Assembly (NCBI GenBank): GCA_002689565.1
Contig: NZGQ01000104.1
Coordinates: forward strand, 11,002 to 38,257
Length of the DNA stretch: 27,256 bases
Source: Methanobacteriota archaeon
Lineage (GTDB): Archaea; Thermoplasmatota; Poseidoniia; Poseidoniales; Poseidoniaceae
Reading direction: 5' to 3'
Below, piece after piece: positions 25,301-27,256 of the stretch (positions within the stretch are counted from its first letter, which is position 1; the number at the start of each line of letters is the position of its first letter). Both the position numbers and the translations under genes were made by a program. The notes beneath the pieces were generated by a model. The model was not told the DNA's origin. It did no database searches and worked only from the letters and a program-made list of their open reading frames with translations.

Positions 25301-27256
25301 TAAGTATATAGTTCCAGCCATTATCCTGTGACCCTATTCTAAATAAACCATTTTCATCAATGGAGAATCCTGCATTACTACTTCCTCCATAAGGTACGCC
25401 TAGAGGGAATCTAGGGCTTTCTGATTCAAATTTATTAAGTACGGCTATACCTACGGTTTCTCCTATTGATCTATTTTCAAGAGTATTAAGGGTGCGAACC
25501 ATAATTGTATAATCTCCTTCAGGAGCCCCCTTAATCGTATAAGAGTTGGCTTCTGCAGGAAGGGTGATAGGGCTTAATACTCCATCGACATTGTGGACTA
25601 CTTCATAACCGGCTAAGAACTCGTATCTCTCCCCTTGTACTAGAGCTGCCGGATGGTTCCACTCAACTCTAAAATCTTCTCCCTCCAATAAAGTTGCTTC
25701 TTCAAAAATTGCCTTTAAGTTAACAGGAGGAGGAACAATGTCTGTTGCTCGTACAGCAGGTACTAAAACTTCATTAGCATAAGCACTAAACGTATAATCT
25801 ACGGAGTCAAACTTTGAATCAAAATACTCTACAGCTGTAATAGCTTGCTGAGTTTCTGAAGTTTGAGTAATACCTAATATTTTATATTTTTTAGGAGAAC
25901 CTTCGAAAAGATTACCATGAGTATCTTTTTCTGTAACAACCCATACAGCTCCTTCTTCGGGCGCGCTTGTAAAAGATTCAAAATTATTTACTGTAATATT
26001 AGTAACATTTGTTGAGGGAATAGTATTAGAAATAGTAGCAGTTTCTACTCTGGTATGTTTTGACCAAGTTACTTCTACCGCATTTCCTGCACTATCCACT
26101 AAATTAGAGGCTGCAGTTTCTGTTGTTACAGAAGGTATAAGATCTCCTCTGGAATATGTTACTCCGCCAATACTGGCACTGGATTGTGCTAAAAACGCTG
26201 AGGGCGAAACAATTAATACGCCTATTTCGTAAGTTCTATTTGCAACCAGATTTATTGGAGCATCCAAAGTAAAACTAGATTGAGTAGGAGTATTGGCAGA
26301 GCTAATTCTACCACTGAAGCGTACAGCATTTCTATCTGCGTCTTGAATATTTACAATATCTCCAGGCGTTAAAAATGCTGCATTAATAGAAGTTGAAAAA
26401 TTAACTACTTCTGTTTGATTAATAGAAGTCCAAAGCTTCCATCTACCGTATCTGAGTGCTTGTCCTTCAGAAGTACACCCAAAAGCTACAGCTTGTTCTG
26501 TTATAATTTTTCCTGTTTCAATAATATCACGTTTATCTTCAACTATTAAGGATTCTAACGAGTAATTTGCGTCTGGATTATTCCAAGCAACAACAACCTG
26601 ATTTGCCCGAGTCTTACTACCAGTACTTTCATACGATAGTATCCCGTCTATTACATTGGATTTTGAGAAATTATAAACAGGTTCCTTATCTTGGTCTACA
26701 ACAGGAAAAACTTGGCCGTCCATCCAGTATACCATGCTTCTAAATATCGTAGCCATGTCTTTTATAACTTTATAAGAATCCATAGGCTTGGCAAGGAATA
26801 AGTTCGCTGTAAATCTAGGTTCTGTACCTCCGGTTCCGTTAGGTACAAGCTCATCACAGTATCTTGCGATTCTGTACAAAGAATATTTATCTATTTGGGC
26901 ATCTTTAAGGAAGCTACCTAACCCATATCGGTTATTAAGAAGAATATCATAAAAAACCCAAGCAGGGTTATTAGTATAAACTTTTCGGGTTCTAAAAGTA
27001 CCATCCCAGCTCTGATAAGTATTTGTCACTTCGCCGCTAGAATTTCTAGTATATTTTGCTTCACCGCCTCCTTCATCTCTTGTCACATAATTCGAAGGAA
27101 CCTTAACTAATAAACCTTTTAGGTGGTAAGATCTAGAAGGCAAGCTTTTGAATTGTTCCGAATTAAAGGCTACCTGAGCTAAAGCTGTATAGGGGTAGGT
27201 TAAAGGCTCCTTGATAATAGTTGTTAATGATTGAATTTGAGAATCGGCAATATTAA
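19386..27256 (-). CDS. tail tip / host-specificity protein J-like, 5' end off window
   Basis: The frame stays open to the right edge, giving at least 2,622 residues. The TTG at 27143 is not the start: the 37 residues before it continue the conserved core (IIKEPLTYPYTALAQVAFNSEQFKS, joined to LPSRSYHLKG). Order: J core (to about 26200) with the YDILLNNRYGLG segment and a DxYSLYRIARYCDE helix; an FN3-like domain (about 25740-25430; VEWNHPA...YEVVHNVDG); ISPGTITDTELGNDTI (about 24720-24660) leading into a DNGMVVAKNLQLYRNDGTIYFDS segment of the kind seen in central fibre proteins; a long beta-rich middle; then repeats. The last part has four WGDHS-type copies and ten tandem ~45-residue repeats with NYPVEL and VNVPW motifs (about 21190-19800). 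In lambda-like phages J forms the trimeric tip and decides the receptor. Confidence 0.9.
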   Translation of the reverse strand, partial: NIADSQIQSLTTIIKEPLTYPYTALAQVAFNSEQFKSLPSRSYHLKGLLVKVPSNYVTRDEGGGEAKYTRNSSGEVTNTYQSWDGTFRTRKVYTNNPAWVFYDILLNNRYGLGSFLKDAQIDKYSLYRIARYCDELVPNGTGGTEPRFTANLFLAKPMDSYKVIKDMATIFRSMVYWMDGQVFPVVDQDKEPVYNFSKSNVIDGILSYESTGSKTRANQVVVAWNNPDANYSLESLIVEDKRDIIETGKIITEQAVAFGCTSEGQALRYGRWKLWTSINQTEVVNFSTSINAAFLTPGDIVNIQDADRNAVRFSGRISSANTPTQSSFTLDAPINLVANRTYEIGVLIVSPSAFLAQSSASIGGVTYSRGDLIPSVTTETAASNLVDSAGNAVEVTWSKHTRVETATISNTIPSTNVTNITVNNFESFTSAPEEGAVWVVTEKDTHGNLFEGSPKKYKILGITQTSETQQAITAVEYFDSKFDSVDYTFSAYANEVLVPAVRATDIVPPPVNLKAIFEEATLLEGEDFRVEWNHPAALVQGERYEFLAGYEVVHNVDGVLSPITLPAEANSYTIKGAPEGDYTIMVRTLNTLENRSIGETVGIAVLNKFESESPRFPLGVPYGGSSNAGFSIDENGLFRIGSQDNGWNYILTPANSSAPLFTNTQIAPDTLYTQDCSGLSNITSPTTGTDISFNKDHWYILLDRSSTADRIKLIKYDETTYPDPYWFDAGNGSDTSGLITLTGTITRAAGSSTIIGTNTDFVNQCKEGEVFKAANHNEICRVVSINSATELTIDKAFSTAWTSQGCETSNIFIDYDNDTIIAKVYKTNPYVLLPLVDIVAEAGDANETISPGTITDTELGNDTISGPSIRTDAITNAHIATDTIRGDNIHANTRIAVYQKDVAGEIIDSSFAALDGSNDLWRIYAGSESPQIAPFRVTDNGMVVAKNLQLYRNDGTIYFDSYSGFSQNALAQIAGATKSRVYHLTSTLTGDLVPTTANTYQKLDVIDSTNITLDMRIPVDNFSKYLSEVYYGVNTTNSSVGMTIYAYNAGASYNRTHLQATTDNGATFSSFSRPLKGGEIVRILIDGALPNLTSVADITGATQIDGTSFASSFNLSHKTQLVSFKVVAGQEFGFKIKKSGEADIVFKAGHSGAGGSYYDRSAPLSYVEDNLDTGVQTWYYQGTSLGTTSAGTNTITVGGVQYTRGIYKTTEAGYSNSQSSVAVYYSIVGASSSAVTENTAAIPDLTTNALGYIPTSIKARLFQRTSPTDTSPTTLIDHWSSNNFTRVTSGTPTASQYRVTSNLDNSISDSIIEADVSIDIPRTGTFGAVDGEGYITTSTTVSLSPGVYYFDIELEFTGGGSPAVEGARILVANAPTTSRGFKLIDEGGSTDLFDGDITSVIAGDGLSGGGIKGDVTLDVDSTVVRTSGNQTISGDKWFKGDILIDSNVYNSDAEFTIKANSPTISLLDRDINKNDFYISVDSDKFFVLVNRTDSEIDTVGGDWETEHPLELDSSTDEGLLFGSRIYTDSYKPVADTVETGSSSSASDQFITFVPTNNSTRAGSLLNTHSAVKYNANTATLSATNLVSTTVDASGNIDANSYSVNGTEVLDSGRNLKNIQGLDITLDITINNQPLVDANGKITARGGIEDASGNTVVDTSGNITSAGTATTGGVTTTNADGSSSTAGSTQTGPSGLTVTGSSTTSASGTVTSQPGATLGSAGLGLDGNTIITSSGDITCGTIDATGDIETAGKVIANGGDSDQWNTAYGWGDHSAAGYLSAFTETDPVFTAHVANGITAAQITSWDTAASATETDSIVGAVTGLVKADGNGNISAATAGTDYIATESDPVFTAHAASNVTAAYIAAWNNAAAIVDTSGGLNLTASITIDNTTFVDSNGNITCGTIDATGDIETAGKVLAGSGDSDDWNTAFGWGDHSAAGYLTTETDPVFTAHAASGVTSAKITNWDTAYGWGDHSAAGYLTTESDPVFTAHAASGVTATKITNWDTAYGWGDHSLVGYSTTDTTYSPATSNTYGLVRIGYAESGKNYPVELSGGRMYVNVPWTDTITTDTNTTYSQATTNTYGLIRVGYSENAQNYPVELSAGRAYVNVPWVDTDTTYSTATASVEGLVKIGFTEDGKNYPVELANGKMYVNVPWVDTDTDTTYTTATSSDLGLIKVGHATDLGNKRYGIHLATNGQAYVDVPWAGATTAATSSSLGLLKIGYTESGKNYPVELDANSQAFVNVPWVDTDTDTTYSEATSSDLGLIKVGHTQDLANKRYAVRLSNLGHAYVDVPWSGSTTAATSSSLGLLKIGYTESGKNYPVELDGSNKAFVNVPWVDTDTDTTYSTATSSAEGLIKIGYTESGKNYPVELDGSNKAFVNVPWIDTNTTYSEANSSTYGLVKTGYSENGKNYPVELSSGKMYVNVPWVDTNTDTNTTYAQANSSTLGLVKIGYAENGRNYPVELSSGKMYVNVPWVDTNTVTTSMVKGHVTYNPSTAAVLASGGGLTVVKNETGKWTITIPSTISGGRPSTNTGYSILVGGVSDKTYLLAANIYGNDSSSVQYIKDYNAWVDSQTTTSFVIRATRATNDYTHFGGNDNNDAPIHGITSVNPNTPITVTILY
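20283..20362. repeat. 80-bp perfect direct repeat, copy 1
   Basis: This stretch is identical base for base to 20556-20635. It covers the linker and first half of a type A repeat in the J gene, from a GGTAGTTTTTGCC segment to CAGCTGTTGTTG. Confidence 0.9.
20556..20635. repeat. 80-bp perfect direct repeat, copy 2
   Basis: This is the second copy of 20283-20362, 273 bases apart, which is 91 codons: one A repeat plus one B repeat. The flanking bases differ on both sides. Confidence 0.9.
21190..21990. repeat. WGDHS / DPVFTAH repeats in J
   Basis: Four copies of WNTA[FY]GWGDHS, three of them followed by AAGYL, and four copies of [TE]xDPVFTAH. They alternate and lie just before the NYPVEL repeats in reading order. 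At DNA level the first and second copies from the left share a stretch of about 40 bases with one or two differences. Confidence 0.8.

Overview
This window looks like a piece of a tailed bacteriophage (or prophage) genome, AT-rich and probably of marine type. It has a lambda J-like tail-tip protein, a battery of very large tail-fibre proteins built from repeats, and a compact nucleotide and DNA metabolism module containing a B12-dependent ribonucleotide reductase. No host genes, tRNAs, integrase, insertion sequences or CRISPR arrays are visible. Host and species cannot be fixed from the sequence alone.

Layout. Positions 1-4161 carry tightly packed plus-strand genes: the C-terminal end of an SbcC/gp46-like recombination ATPase (cut by the left edge), a possible 57-residue ORF, a PDDEXK nuclease of Holliday-junction-resolvase type, a 5'-3' exonuclease with PIN and H3TH elements, a class II ribonucleotide reductase, and two small related coiled-coil proteins. 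A GC-rich hairpin with U-tracts on both strands (4148-4169) ends this operon and also ends the opposing one.

Positions 4190-27256 are entirely minus strand and are read from right to left. First comes the tail-tip/host-specificity protein J, more than 2,600 residues and cut by the right edge. A three-gene cassette with 4-nt ATGA overlaps follows: a 164-residue protein, a 2OG-Fe(II) oxygenase-like protein and a ParB/sulfiredoxin-fold-like protein. The 152-bp gap after it holds a textbook sigma70 promoter (TTGACA, 17 bp, TATAAT) with two dyads. Downstream of this promoter lie a BppU-N-like 113-residue protein, a 52-residue gene, a 980-residue protein with an internal triplication, a 292-residue virion-type protein, a 334-residue fibre, a 1630-residue collagen-like fibre, a 391-residue protein, a 65-residue protein and a 655-residue fibre.

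How it fits together. The left operon supplies dNTPs and processes DNA ends and junctions during replication and recombination. The right operon builds the tail tip and its receptor-binding apparatus. The most interesting features are the collagen-like fibre with five interspersed copies of one globular module and codon-identical 9-bp tandem arrays; two fibre proteins that appear to carry a large, possibly propeller-like head inside a split module; an alternating A/B repeat tail on protein J; a hydroxylase-like enzyme in the same late region as a collagen-like substrate; and a consensus, possibly repressor-controlled promoter in the middle of the tail genes.
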